Virus record (IMG/VR): IMGVR_UViG_3300030385_001625
Coordinates: 1 to 20,549 of that record
Source of the DNA: a virus
Direction: 5' to 3' (one strand)
DNA length: 20,549 nucleotides
Shown: positions 7,676-14,325 of the stretch, in pieces
Position numbering within the stretch: the first letter of the stretch is position 1
Layout of the letters: the number at the start of each line of letters is the position of its first letter
Notes under the pieces: model-generated
What the model was told of the DNA's origin: nothing
What the model saw: the letters and a program-made list of their open reading frames with translations, nothing else
The model's database searches: none
Made by a program: the position numbers and the translations under genes

Positions 7676-7821
7676 TAAAAACTGATTTTCCTCCGTATAT
7701 CTTTGTAAGTTTCCCTATTGAGTTCCTTACTTAATTTTTGAATATCTATTTCTTGAGTTATATCTATCTTTTTTCCGTTCATTTTTTTAAATTCAGCAAA
7801 TATATCATCGAAAAAAACCAT
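7675..7821 (-). CDS. 48-residue charged micro-protein
   Basis: A frame from ATG 7821 to TAA 7677-7675 encodes 48 residues, mainly helical and charged: MVFFDDIFAEFKKMNGKKID, then a lysine/glutamate-rich C-terminal helix (LSKELNRETYKDIRRK). It joins the tape measure gene and the distal-tail-like gene by TAATG overlaps on both sides, so it fills the junction exactly. Small helical proteins between tape measure and tail-tip genes may act as assembly factors or plug subunits, but no family can be named. The ribosome site for the next gene (CGGAGG) is inside its last codons. Confidence 0.65.
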   Translation of the reverse strand: MVFFDDIFAEFKKMNGKKIDITQEIDIQKLSKELNRETYKDIRRKISF

Positions 7822-9104
7822 TATGCTGAAAATACACTCCGTCTACTTATATATCTCCGTATAATATTTATATACCAATTTATTTCTTTTCCATCCATTG
7901 ATTGAAATTCTGATGAAACATTATATAATGACGCCTTAGTTACTCCTATTGACTTTGGAATCTGTGTTTCAAATACTTGACCTATCAAATAACCCGTATT
8001 TAGAAACGCATTATCTGTAACTGATAATGCTTCAGGTATTACAGTTCCATAGACCTGACTCATTAATTCTGATGAAGTTTTTGTGGCTTCGTCACTTTCT
8101 TTTTGTCTATTCATAAAAAAATTAAAAGCTTCTGCGGCGGTTAAAATGGTAAGTGCGACCGCAGCAGCTGGTCCCCCTATTAAGCCTAATCCAACTTTAG
8201 ATGCTCCCTTTTTAAGAATTTGTTTACCAGCTTTTTTACCACCAAAACCTAATAACTTTTTACCACCTTGCCATAACTTCCCAATAAATGATTTGGCTAA
8301 GCTTAATATTAACAAAGCTGCTGCTCCAAACAGTCCTAAACTTGCGACTTCTGTTACTAATTTTAACTTATCTATGTCTTTAATAATTTCCTGGTTGAAC
8401 TCTTCAAATTTATGTGACATTGCTCCAGTTACTGGAGAAAAATCCATGGTTTCTACACCACCTTGAAGTGAAGCGATTACACCGCCCAACATGTTAGCTG
8501 TAGCATTATCTATAGCACCACTTGCCAACAGGTCTTCTACCGACCTGCCTAAACTAAGGTCTATTTCATCTAACAAATTTTTTGAGAACTCTTTAGCGGA
8601 ATTTCCAATAGCTGTCGCCAATTCAGTAAAACCCAATGCGTTTAATACCATTTGAGAAAATCCAGCTAAACTTTGAACAATTAAATCAATAAAACCTGAC
8701 CCAATAATTCTTGCTGATTTTAAAAAATTAGCAGTAGCTAAACCTGGTTTTCCTTCTGCTTGAGCTATTAATCCCATTCTTTGAGCAACTAATGCTTTTT
8801 GAAGATATGGTCTAAGAACTGTTTGAAAGAAAATACCTATTGGTCTGAATAAATAAAGTAATGGAAGTAATGCGACGTATAAAATATCTTTAATTGGACG
8901 TAGAATTAAACTTAGAACTTTAAAAATCGGACCTAGTATTGCTAAAAATCCTACAATTTTAAATAGTGATTTTGGTAAGGCTCCAAGCCCACCTGCTCCT
9001 TTTCCGAAACCTCCAACTCCTATATTTCCCAAACTACCGAGAGATTTCTTTAAGGAAGATGTGTCTGGTACAAACTTTAACTTTACTTTATATTCTTCTG
9101 CCAT
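7821..9104 (-). CDS. Tail tape measure protein (short)
   Basis: This 427-residue protein follows the tail chaperone pair, where tape measure genes lie. The N-terminus has a VKLKFVPDTSSLKKSLGSL start, typical of tape measures, and a glycine-rich linker (29-41). Hydrophobic helices lie at about 46-95, 254-275 and 304-331; the remainder is helical. Such helices are thought to mediate DNA ejection through the host membrane. The protein is short for the family: at the usual 0.15 nm per residue it predicts a tail of about 64 nm. No lytic domain was seen. The ATG at 9104 overlaps the chaperone stop (TAATG), and its own stop overlaps the 48-residue gene. Confidence 0.8.
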   Translation of the reverse strand: MAEEYKVKLKFVPDTSSLKKSLGSLGNIGVGGFGKGAGGLGALPKSLFKIVGFLAILGPIFKVLSLILRPIKDILYVALLPLLYLFRPIGIFFQTVLRPYLQKALVAQRMGLIAQAEGKPGLATANFLKSARIIGSGFIDLIVQSLAGFSQMVLNALGFTELATAIGNSAKEFSKNLLDEIDLSLGRSVEDLLASGAIDNATANMLGGVIASLQGGVETMDFSPVTGAMSHKFEEFNQEIIKDIDKLKLVTEVASLGLFGAAALLILSLAKSFIGKLWQGGKKLLGFGGKKAGKQILKKGASKVGLGLIGGPAAAVALTILTAAEAFNFFMNRQKESDEATKTSSELMSQVYGTVIPEALSVTDNAFLNTGYLIGQVFETQIPKSIGVTKASLYNVSSEFQSMDGKEINWYINIIRRYISRRSVFSA

Positions 9105-9328
9105 TATAACAATTTACCTAATTCTCTTTTTGATTTACCACTCATACTCTTACTCTTATTTACTATGTCAGTCATTTTCATGAATTCTATTACTTCGGAA
9201 GCAGACATTTTATCCACTTCGCTTGGTTGTATTCCTATCGAATATACTAAGTGGAATTTTTGTAAAGCTGAAATTAAAGATACATCTCTAGTCCCATTCT
9301 TTACTGCGAACGCCAACTTCCTTAATCT
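9104..9328 (-). CDS. Tail assembly chaperone T-extension (frameshift product)
   Basis: This open frame lies in the minus-one frame relative to 9322-9621 and ends at 9104. It has no ATG near its start; the first usable codon would be TTG at 9316, with no clear separate ribosome site of usual spacing. It is open up to the slip site at 9328-9334, so it should be expressed as an extension of the upstream protein: 98 codons from the first frame plus 74 residues gives 172 residues. The extension is helical (SALQKFHLVYSIGIQPSEV, then ASEVIEFMKMTDIV) with a basic tail. This matches the G/GT-type pair between tail tube and tape measure genes in siphoviruses, where the T domain binds the tape measure. 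Confidence 0.75.
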   Translation of the reverse strand, partial: RLRKLAFAVKNGTRDVSLISALQKFHLVYSIGIQPSEVDKMSASEVIEFMKMTDIVNKSKSMSGKSKRELGKLL

Positions 9329-9621
9329 TTTGGGTCAGGATTGTTGAGTTTGTCTAGTTCAGTATAAAGATTTTCACCATCTGATGCTGTCAAATTTCGT
9401 ATATTTGAAATTGTGATATCAAATGCTGCTTCCTTTATGCCTTTTAGTAAAGCGAATTCCTTTAATTTTCTAACATTAATCGTCGTATTAAGTTCTCCGC
9501 CTTTTCCCGTTACCTCTGTCGATTGCTCTAATAATTCGTTCTTCTCTCCGAAAGTTAATTCTTTGAGAATTACATTTACAGGAGCGTCTTTCCAAGATAC
9601 TTCTACTGTTTTAGTTTTCAT
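9322..9621 (-). CDS. Tail assembly chaperone (G-type)
   Basis: This 99-residue protein is encoded between the tail tube and tape measure genes. It begins with a beta segment (KTVEVSWKDAPVNVILKELTFGEKNELLEQS), the usual start of tail chaperones in which a conserved x-x-L-x-F-x-E-x-x-x-L pattern is followed by helices. The C-terminal half is helical and ends LNNPDPKD at the slip site. It is expected to coat or scaffold the tape measure during tail assembly and to be absent from the finished tail. No ribosome site is evident; the start lies two bases from the tube gene stop, suggesting coupling to the highly expressed tube gene, which would keep chaperone in excess. Confidence 0.75.
   Translation of the reverse strand: MKTKTVEVSWKDAPVNVILKELTFGEKNELLEQSTEVTGKGGELNTTINVRKLKEFALLKGIKEAAFDITISNIRNLTASDGENLYTELDKLNNPDPKD
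9328..9334 (-). promoter_or_regulatory. Minus-one ribosomal slippery site C_CCA_AAA
   Basis: Read on the minus strand in the zero frame, codons GAC-CCA-AAA-GAT-TAA end the first chaperone gene. The bases C_CCA_AAA form a perfect X_XXY_YYZ heptamer three bases before the stop codon TAA (GAT lies between). Slipping back one base gives CCC-AAA-AGA-TTA-AGG and continues into the 9104-9328 frame. Position at the end of the G-type gene and between tube and tape measure genes is that of known tail-chaperone frameshifts. No strong downstream hairpin was seen. Frameshifting itself is inferred. Confidence 0.75.
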
Positions 9622-9623
9622 TA

Positions 9624-10577
9624 TTATAGTGCTGTTGCTGTATTATCAGTTGCTACTACGCTACTGAATGATTTACAGAACGCCGTCATATCTTCAGTTA
9701 TCACTTCATTGGTTGATGTTGGTAAGCTTTCTGAATCGAAATACAAATCTGTCAATGTTACTACAATCTGTCTTTGTGCTGTACCTGCTGCGCCATTATT
9801 AAATGTTAGAACAGCTGTTGCTTGACTTGCGATTGTATCATCTTTTGGGCTTCCATCTTGTCCATAGAAATCATCTAAGTTTGTAGGTCCGTTCCATTTA
9901 ACTGTGAAATTTAGATTGAAATTTCTTTCTCCAGGTTGAATTGATGATAAAAATCTACTTCCTAGTGAATATACTGGTAGTAAACCATTTGTCATTTCTA
10001 ATTCAACATTATCTAAAAAACCGACACTTGTACCTACTGATAGAGTTCCTTGTTGAAAGAAGAATACATCATATGCTGATTCTACTTGTTTTGAATCTAA
10101 AGTGCTATCTTCTGTTTCAGTTTTATAACTTCCATCAATTGTAAGTTGTGCTGTTTCTCCAACACTACATGATAATTTGATGCTCTCTGCTTTACATCCT
10201 AATAATACTTGATTGCTATCAGTATCACTATCAATTCCTAATATGGTGGAGAATGAATCTGGAAGTGCTGTTGTGCTATTCCATGTATGTGTATATGGTC
10301 CTGCTCCAGCGTCTGCTGGTGTTCCAAATAACATATTAAACCACCAAGGATTTGATAAGGATGTAGTAATTGAGAAACCACCTTCATATTGTCCTGGTTG
10401 AACTGCGTTAATATCTCTGTCTCCAATACCTCTAACTTTTTGGAATGTATTACTTCTATTGATCGTAATATTTTGTCCTACTCCGAAAACTTTATTTTTA
10501 CTTCCTGATTCAGTTCCGTAACTAGACTCCCATCCATAAAGTGTAAATGCTTGTGAACTGCCTGTTGGGTTTGCCAT
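9624..10577 (-). CDS. Major tail tube protein
   Basis: This 317-residue protein precedes the chaperone pair, the standard position for the tube protein. The N-terminus resembles phage tube proteins: SSQAFTLYGWESSYGTESGS followed by GVGQNITINRSNTFQKV. Later a GxFSITTSLSNPWWFNMLFG segment and a C-terminal strand region (AQRQIVVTLTDLYFDSES) appear; the fold would be the tube beta-sandwich with loops. Residues about 55-65 (GQYEGGFSI) match the family's strand that precedes a W-F-x-x-x-L-G helix. Expression should be high: the A-rich leader holds AAGGAGGT just before a TAATG start. It is larger than many siphovirus tube proteins (about 150-250), so an added surface domain is possible. Confidence 0.8.
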   Translation of the reverse strand: MANPTGSSQAFTLYGWESSYGTESGSKNKVFGVGQNITINRSNTFQKVRGIGDRDINAVQPGQYEGGFSITTSLSNPWWFNMLFGTPADAGAGPYTHTWNSTTALPDSFSTILGIDSDTDSNQVLLGCKAESIKLSCSVGETAQLTIDGSYKTETEDSTLDSKQVESAYDVFFFQQGTLSVGTSVGFLDNVELEMTNGLLPVYSLGSRFLSSIQPGERNFNLNFTVKWNGPTNLDDFYGQDGSPKDDTIASQATAVLTFNNGAAGTAQRQIVVTLTDLYFDSESLPTSTNEVITEDMTAFCKSFSSVVATDNTATAL

Positions 10578-10717
10578 TATTTTTTACCTCCTTTTTTCTT
10601 TTGTTTTTGTTCGACTTCAAAGTTGAAGTCTGCTGTTATATGCGAATTCTTGTACGCTGTCAGCATATTGACTATACTCTGACCATTAATTTCGTCTGTA
10701 TCTATTTTTATTTTCAT
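10577..10717 (-). CDS. 46-residue micro-protein leading the tail tube gene
   Basis: A frame from ATG 10717 to TAA 10579-10577 encodes 46 residues: a beta-like start (MKIKIDTDEINGQSIVNML), then ADFNFEVE, and a lysine-rich tail (KQKKKGGKK). GAGGTAA lies upstream of its ATG. Both ends overlap neighbours by TAATG. The last codons encode the AAGGAGGT site for the tube gene, so the low-complexity lysine tail may partly reflect RNA-level selection. The product could be a real small virion or assembly protein, or mainly a leader that keeps ribosomes near the tube start. No family recognised. Confidence 0.6.
   Translation of the reverse strand: MKIKIDTDEINGQSIVNMLTAYKNSHITADFNFEVEQKQKKKGGKK
10613..10630. 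repeat. Eight-base dyad ahead of the tail tube start
   Basis: The sequence holds a perfect inverted repeat: GACTTCAA at 10613-10620 and TTGAAGTC at 10623-10630, with two bases between. As RNA this would give a seven-pair stem with a four-base loop. It is followed on the minus strand by an A-rich stretch and AAGGAGGT, not by a T-run, so it does not look like a terminator. It might serve as an RNA stability or processing element, or be chance within coding sequence. Confidence 0.4.
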
Positions 10718-11379
10718 TAGTTTACCTCTACAACATTTAAGATATTGAAATCTGCGTTTTGTTGTACGATTTCGTTATTTCTATCTGTTGAAATTATTAG
10801 AGCATCAATAGCATTAGGTGTTATATAATCAAAATTGTAAAAAGCATCTTTGTTACTTCTTATCGAATTTCTGATAGTATTTACTTTTTCTAATACTGAT
10901 TTCATTCCTGCGTCAAAAACTACTGTACTTACTAATAACGCTGAATTATCTGAATCACCGCCTAAACCCATAGGTGATGAAGTTACACTAATAATATTAA
11001 CTGCTACTCTTGGATAGCTTGAAAGTTTTAAGTCAGCTCTAGGATAATCTGGATAAATTCTATCAGTTGAACCATAATCATACTGAATTGATATATTGTT
11101 AGTACCAGAAGCAGGAGGACTAGTAAAGGTGATACGACCAGGATTACTTCCATCAAAATCGATAGAATAGTCCGTACCGTATGATTGAGTGACTGCGGTG
11201 ATTTGAATGAGTCTAACATTTTTAACATTTGAATTTGATAGGTCGAAATCCACATCACTAGCATTACCTGAAAAGGTTTCAGTAGTTGTAGTTACGCCTC
11301 GAGTCGCCGTGCTAAGAATATCTTGATTTCTTAAAAAGTTTACTAACTCCTTCTCGTATTCAAATAAGTTTATTGCCAT
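10717..11379 (-). CDS. Tail terminator/completion-like protein with inserted beta domain
   Basis: This 220-residue protein is encoded between the HK97-gp10-like neck protein and the tube protein, where the tail terminator normally lies. The N-terminal helix (INLFEYEKELVNFLRNQDIL) and the C-terminal half (from about 115: a KLSSYPRVAVNIISV strand, a helix with VLEKVNTIRNSIR, and an IDALIISTDR end) together look like a terminator fold. Between them, residues about 33-101 are a separate beta domain running from ETFSGNASDVDF to GTNNISIQY that also occurs in the hub protein. The domain looks inserted and may extend outward from the tail neck. A candidate promoter lies in the 71-base gap upstream; AGAGG directly abuts the ATG, too close for a usual ribosome site. 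Confidence 0.6.
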   Translation of the reverse strand: MAINLFEYEKELVNFLRNQDILSTATRGVTTTTETFSGNASDVDFDLSNSNVKNVRLIQITAVTQSYGTDYSIDFDGSNPGRITFTSPPASGTNNISIQYDYGSTDRIYPDYPRADLKLSSYPRVAVNIISVTSSPMGLGGDSDNSALLVSTVVFDAGMKSVLEKVNTIRNSIRSNKDAFYNFDYITPNAIDALIISTDRNNEIVQQNADFNILNVVEVN

Positions 11380-11450
11380 CCTCTTGGATATTTAAAGCCA
11401 CTTAGCTAATAATAATATCTATCTGCTTTTATATAAAGAATTCTGTATAT
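11380..11450 (-). promoter_or_regulatory. Candidate promoter A (TATA-like box)
   Basis: This 71-base gap precedes the tail terminator-like gene. The minus strand holds TTTATATA at 11430-11437, preceded by ATATACAGAATTC and followed by AAAGCA. The same order (ATATACAGA, spacer, A/T box, AAGCA) is found in candidate promoter B at 13321-13350. If the box is an archaeal TATA element, the start of transcription would fall near 11407-11412, giving a leader of about 30 bases. A second box TTTAAATA (11390-11397) is too close to the ATG for this role. No bacterial -35/-10 pair was evident. Confidence 0.5.
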
Positions 11451-11765
11451 TTATTTAAAAATAGTTTTGAATATTTTATCTAATCTTTGAGATACAACAA
11501 ATATTGCTGGTCTTAAAAATGGTATTGGTTTCATTTTCCAAGTTCCAAATTCAACAAACTTAGCATAAGATACTTCTTCGGTGAATCCTGCTCCTACCCA
11601 CACTGTATCTCCATCTACTCCGCTTTGAATTGAAGCCTTCAGATTTCCCGTATCTACTGGAACTCGCTTAACTGCTTCAAATTCTAAAGTATGTGCTACG
11701 GTTTCTTTAAACAACTCCATTTTATTTTGTATGTCTGGAATTAATTTATTTATATCTTTAACCAT
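11451..11765 (-). CDS. HK97-gp10-like neck/tail-completion protein
   Basis: This 104-residue protein shows the family pattern clearly: an N-terminal helix, then AVKRVPVDTGNLKASI (residues about 31-46), a strand with TVWVGAGF, then SYAKFVEFGTWKMKPIPFLR and a closing helix. In this family the PVDTGNLK loop and the YAxFxExGTxxMxxxPFLRPA segment are the hallmarks. Length is close to the usual 110-140. It helps join head and tail and follows the head-closure gene by one base. No ribosome site is obvious, so coupling is likely. Confidence in the family is high. Confidence 0.85.
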   Translation of the reverse strand: MVKDINKLIPDIQNKMELFKETVAHTLEFEAVKRVPVDTGNLKASIQSGVDGDTVWVGAGFTEEVSYAKFVEFGTWKMKPIPFLRPAIFVVSQRLDKIFKTIFK

Positions 11766-11766
11766 T

Positions 11767-12132
11767 TTAACTTAGAAGATGTAGGGAACACATATCAAAC
11801 ATAGGTGTCGCACCATCAGGGTTTCGTGTAATGACCGTTCCTATTCTATAATCGTTTGAATCGTGAGTTACTTTATCGTTTCTGGCTACACTATCTGTTG
11901 TTTTTGCCATCATATAAGCATCGGCTTTTTCTAATACACCTTCAACATCATATTCTCTGATTGTATTTTTTCTTAAAAATATAACTGTGATTGATGTTCC
12001 AACCGCATAAGTAAGAGTTCTTTCTCCTGTGATATTGCTTATTGTTTTAGTAACTGTTTGAATAGTTACACTTTGTCCTAAATCTCCGAGTATAAAAGTT
12101 GTAAAATCAGCAGTCTTTATTCCGCTTACCAT
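11767..12132 (-). CDS. Head closure (stopper) protein
   Basis: This 121-residue protein lies between the connector and gp10-like genes, the place of the head closure/stopper protein. The pattern fits: an N-terminal region leading to QSVTIQTVTKTISNITGERTL, an SITVIFLRKN strand, a central A-D-A-Y-M-M segment, and DKVTHDSNDYRIGTVITRNP, followed by a C-terminal strand. The D-K-V-x-x-x-x-x-x-Y-R-I strand near the end is typical of these small beta-barrels. It should close the portal after DNA packaging. It starts next to the connector stop with only a weak AGGT upstream. Confidence 0.7.
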   Translation of the reverse strand: MVSGIKTADFTTFILGDLGQSVTIQTVTKTISNITGERTLTYAVGTSITVIFLRKNTIREYDVEGVLEKADAYMMAKTTDSVARNDKVTHDSNDYRIGTVITRNPDGATPMFDMCSLHLLS

Positions 12133-13305
12133 TTACGTTACCTGCCATTTAATCTCTCTACCTACAATATCTATTAATCCGATTTGGTATTTTCCTCTTT
12201 CGCCTGGTTGACTTCCCCAAATTCTCTTTTGGATTTCAATAATAGCTGCTCGCATATTTGTATAAGGTTCTCCTTTACTTATGCTCATTTCAGGTATTGT
12301 GTAAGCAGTTACATCGTCAAAGCTTCCACCAATTAATCTAACTAAACAATTGAGTGCTGTCATATTTGCTGTTAAATCTCTGACATTGTAAGGAACAGTG
12401 GCACTTCCAATATTATATCTAATTTTAACATTTTTAGTGCCATTTGGTATTGTAGAACTGATAAATGTAAGTTTTCCTATTTCACTAATTCTTACTGCTC
12501 TTGCGTTTACCCACTTACTAATTTCGTCAGCTGCGTAGACTTCTTCAAGAGCTGGTTGTGTAGTATAAGCTCCGCCTGTGATTCTAATTCTAATAAAATA
12601 TAAAGTATCTGAAGAGTCAACTGTTGTTTGTTCCCAATTTCCTGGAGCTGACCATTCTAATTGTCCGTTTGCTAATAATTTTTCAACACCAGTAAAGCTT
12701 TCAGTTACTGTTAAAGTTGACCAAGTTGCTCCGTCATAGTATTCAGTTACTACTGCTATATTATTATCTACAGGAGTATTTCCTAAATAAACATTTAACT
12801 TTTCAAATCTATTGCTTAATCCAAAGTAAATAGCATCATTAGTTGTTGGAACTGCTGCGAAAGCGTTAAAGGTAGCTGTATCAGGAGAATTAGCATCACT
12901 TGTATTATCAGTAAATACTCCTCCGTTATCAGACAATACTGAGCTGAAACTACCTACGGCGTTTATTAAGAAATAAACTCTATCAAGTCTTTGAACAGGA
13001 TAAAAATTTAATACAATATTATCTTTATGATATGGTTCTTGAGCAATAAGAATTGCTCCTTCGTTCCAGTTATAACCACCAGCAGCACCTGCTGTAGTGT
13101 CTGTAAATCTACTTGTTTGATAATCATTTCTGCTTCCATCTGAGTATTCAATAATATCTTTGCTTGTTCCCCAATATTTATTGGTGGTACTTTCTATAAA
13201 ATTCTCAGCTTCGTCGATAAATTTGTTAACATCAGCAACGCTTACTTCAGTTGAAGTAAAACCGCCCACTCTGTACACATCATCGCTGTCACAATATGTT
13301 GGCAT
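12133..13305 (-). CDS. Head-tail connector with large inserted beta domain
   Basis: This 390-residue protein has the connector (gp6/gp15-like) N-terminus: CDSDDVYRVGGF and a helix VADVNKFIDEAENFIEST followed by KYWG. The matching C-terminal helices (LTANMTALNCLVRLIGG, then MRAAIIEIQKRIWG) lie at about 310-365. Ordinary connectors are 90-150 residues, so roughly 200 residues are inserted. Residues about 150-258 form one module with TEYYDGATWSTLTV, LEWSAPGNWEQ and LYFIRIRITGG, a pattern seen in other phage surface proteins. Another piece at about 277-297 (KLTFISSTIPNGTKNVKIRY) resembles the inserts in the terminator and hub proteins. Candidate promoter B lies upstream with the ATG about 29 bases from the box, consistent with a leaderless start. 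Confidence 0.7.
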   Translation of the reverse strand: MPTYCDSDDVYRVGGFTSTEVSVADVNKFIDEAENFIESTTNKYWGTSKDIIEYSDGSRNDYQTSRFTDTTAGAAGGYNWNEGAILIAQEPYHKDNIVLNFYPVQRLDRVYFLINAVGSFSSVLSDNGGVFTDNTSDANSPDTATFNAFAAVPTTNDAIYFGLSNRFEKLNVYLGNTPVDNNIAVVTEYYDGATWSTLTVTESFTGVEKLLANGQLEWSAPGNWEQTTVDSSDTLYFIRIRITGGAYTTQPALEEVYAADEISKWVNARAVRISEIGKLTFISSTIPNGTKNVKIRYNIGSATVPYNVRDLTANMTALNCLVRLIGGSFDDVTAYTIPEMSISKGEPYTNMRAAIIEIQKRIWGSQPGERGKYQIGLIDIVGREIKWQVT

Positions 13306-13427
13306 ATTTAAGTATTGCTGTTGCTTTTATTTAATAGTGTCTGTATATTTAAATAAATTAAGCTGCGTTATACTGTTGACTATCCCTGTTCGAGAAATTA
13401 CGGTAGAAACTAAAGACCAAGATAGAC
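13306..13427 (-). promoter_or_regulatory. Candidate promoter B (leaderless type)
   Basis: This 122-base gap lies between the fibre cassette and the connector gene. On the minus strand it holds TTAAATAA at 13327-13334, preceded by ATATACAGACACTA and followed by AAGCAACAG. The first base of the box is 29 bases upstream of the ATG, and no Shine-Dalgarno site is present, which fits an archaeal TATA box with a leaderless transcript. A second box TTTAAATA lies at 13346-13353. The ATATACAGA...AAGCA arrangement is shared with promoter A. The remaining gap up to 13427 holds no open frame of note. Confidence 0.5.
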
Positions 13428-14324
13428 TTACGATGTTAATACACTCTTCCATGTAGTTCCATCATAGAATTTTAATGTATTACTATCTCCTGAGTCAATA
13501 GCTAAAGTTCCAGTTGATGGAGTACTTGGTAAAGTTTGAGCTTTAAGTGTGAAAGTATCATTTCCGGCGTCTACTTTAATTAAATCAGCTACATTATCGC
13601 TACTAATTGAAAAATCAATATCCTCGCTATTTGGATTTACTTTAATCATGCCCTCAGTTACGTTTGTTCCGCTTGAAGCTGTAGTTTGAATGCTAAATCC
13701 TTCTTTGCTGAATGAATTTGTGCTTGCGCCTAACCAAAATGAAGTTGTATTAAATGAACCTGCGTGTCCGAATCTTATTGATTCATTACCGTAAAAATCG
13801 GTATTTCCATCTTGATTTATAAATAAAAATGCTGAACCACTTGTTGTTCGTAATTCTAATTGAGAATCTCCTGCTGCGTCGGTTGAATTAACTAACATTC
13901 CAGCTGTACCCGTAGTTGTATTTGTTAAGCTAATTGTTCCAGTTCGAGTTAAATCTCCAGTTCCAGTTATGTTTCCAGCTACAGTTATGTTTCCAGTTAT
14001 TGCTGAATCTCCTGTTCTTGTAATATCTCCTGTTCCCGTTATGTTTCCAGTTAGTGCTAAGTTTCCTGTTCTGGTAATATCACCTGTTCCAGTTATGTCT
14101 CCCGTAATGGCTGAGTCTCCCGTTCGAGTAATATCTCCTGTACCTGTTAAATCACCTGTAATTGCTAAGTTTCCGCCAAGAGTACTGTTTCCGGTTATTG
14201 CGGCTCCACCCGCAGATATTGTTAATCCATTAGAAATTGTTGCTGCGTTTAAAATAGAAATATCCCAAGCATCTATACTGGCTTTTCCGTCAAGTCTTAC
14301 ACCTTGAATTTCCCAATTTGTCAT
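13428..14324 (-). CDS. Hexapeptide-repeat fibre protein
   Basis: This 298-residue protein has an N-terminal segment (WEIQGVRLDGKASIDAWDIS), then about 16 tandem six-residue repeats (residues about 39-134) of the form G-[DN]-x-x-x-T, arranged as 18-residue units. Such repeats build triple beta-helix shafts of viral fibres. A globular middle domain follows (about 135-262). The end, residues 265-298, carries PSTGTLAIDSGDSNTLKFYDG, a signature shared with the fibre protein at 18075-18908. The start follows the repeat protein stop by one base; GAGGAAG lies about 15 bases upstream. It is a fibre by sequence pattern; attachment to head or tail cannot be told. It is the last gene of the cassette. Confidence 0.7.
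   Translation of the reverse strand: MTNWEIQGVRLDGKASIDAWDISILNAATISNGLTISAGGAAITGNSTLGGNLAITGDLTGTGDITRTGDSAITGDITGTGDITRTGNLALTGNITGTGDITRTGDSAITGNITVAGNITGTGDLTRTGTISLTNTTTGTAGMLVNSTDAAGDSQLELRTTSGSAFLFINQDGNTDFYGNESIRFGHAGSFNTTSFWLGASTNSFSKEGFSIQTTASSGTNVTEGMIKVNPNSEDIDFSISSDNVADLIKVDAGNDTFTLKAQTLPSTPSTGTLAIDSGDSNTLKFYDGTTWKSVLTS
13923..14210 (-). repeat. Tandem hexapeptide repeats (18-residue units)
   Basis: Residues 39-134 of the fibre protein repeat G-[DN]-x-x-x-T about sixteen times. Within it, four 18-residue units (51-68, 69-86, 87-104, 105-128) follow the scheme GxxxxTGDxTGTGDxTRT; the last carries a six-residue insertion (VAGNIT). The 54-base DNA periodicity is visible, but silent positions vary. 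Expected structure: a rod-like triple beta-helix shaft whose length could change by loss or gain of units. Confidence 0.8.
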
Positions 14325-14325
14325 T

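Noticed and set aside
8083-8466. Plus-strand open frame of 127 codons
   Set aside because: It is antisense to the tape measure gene, with no ribosome site and no recognisable domain.
9314-9316. Independent TTG start for the second chaperone frame
   Set aside because: The frame is open back to a canonical slip site in the correct phase, and the nearby AAGGAAG ends only at the TTG itself, too close for normal initiation; frameshift expression is the better explanation.
11028-11264. Minus-strand open frame of 78 codons
   Set aside because: It is a shifted frame inside the terminator-like gene; the low-complexity hydrophobic translation is not protein-like.
13306-13360. T4-type late promoters instead of TATA boxes
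   Set aside because: The boxes vary from TATAAATA, lie about 29-37 bases from starts in two of three cases, and no T4-like genes are seen. Not fully excluded, so kept as the alternative in the promoter finding.
13371-13410. tRNA-like TTCGA segment in the gap before the connector gene
   Set aside because: The flanking bases do not form a T-arm stem, and no acceptor or anticodon arms could be drawn.
13969-14307. Plus-strand frame rich in repeated P/V motifs
   Set aside because: It is the antisense image of the hexapeptide repeats; its periodicity comes from the minus-strand coding.
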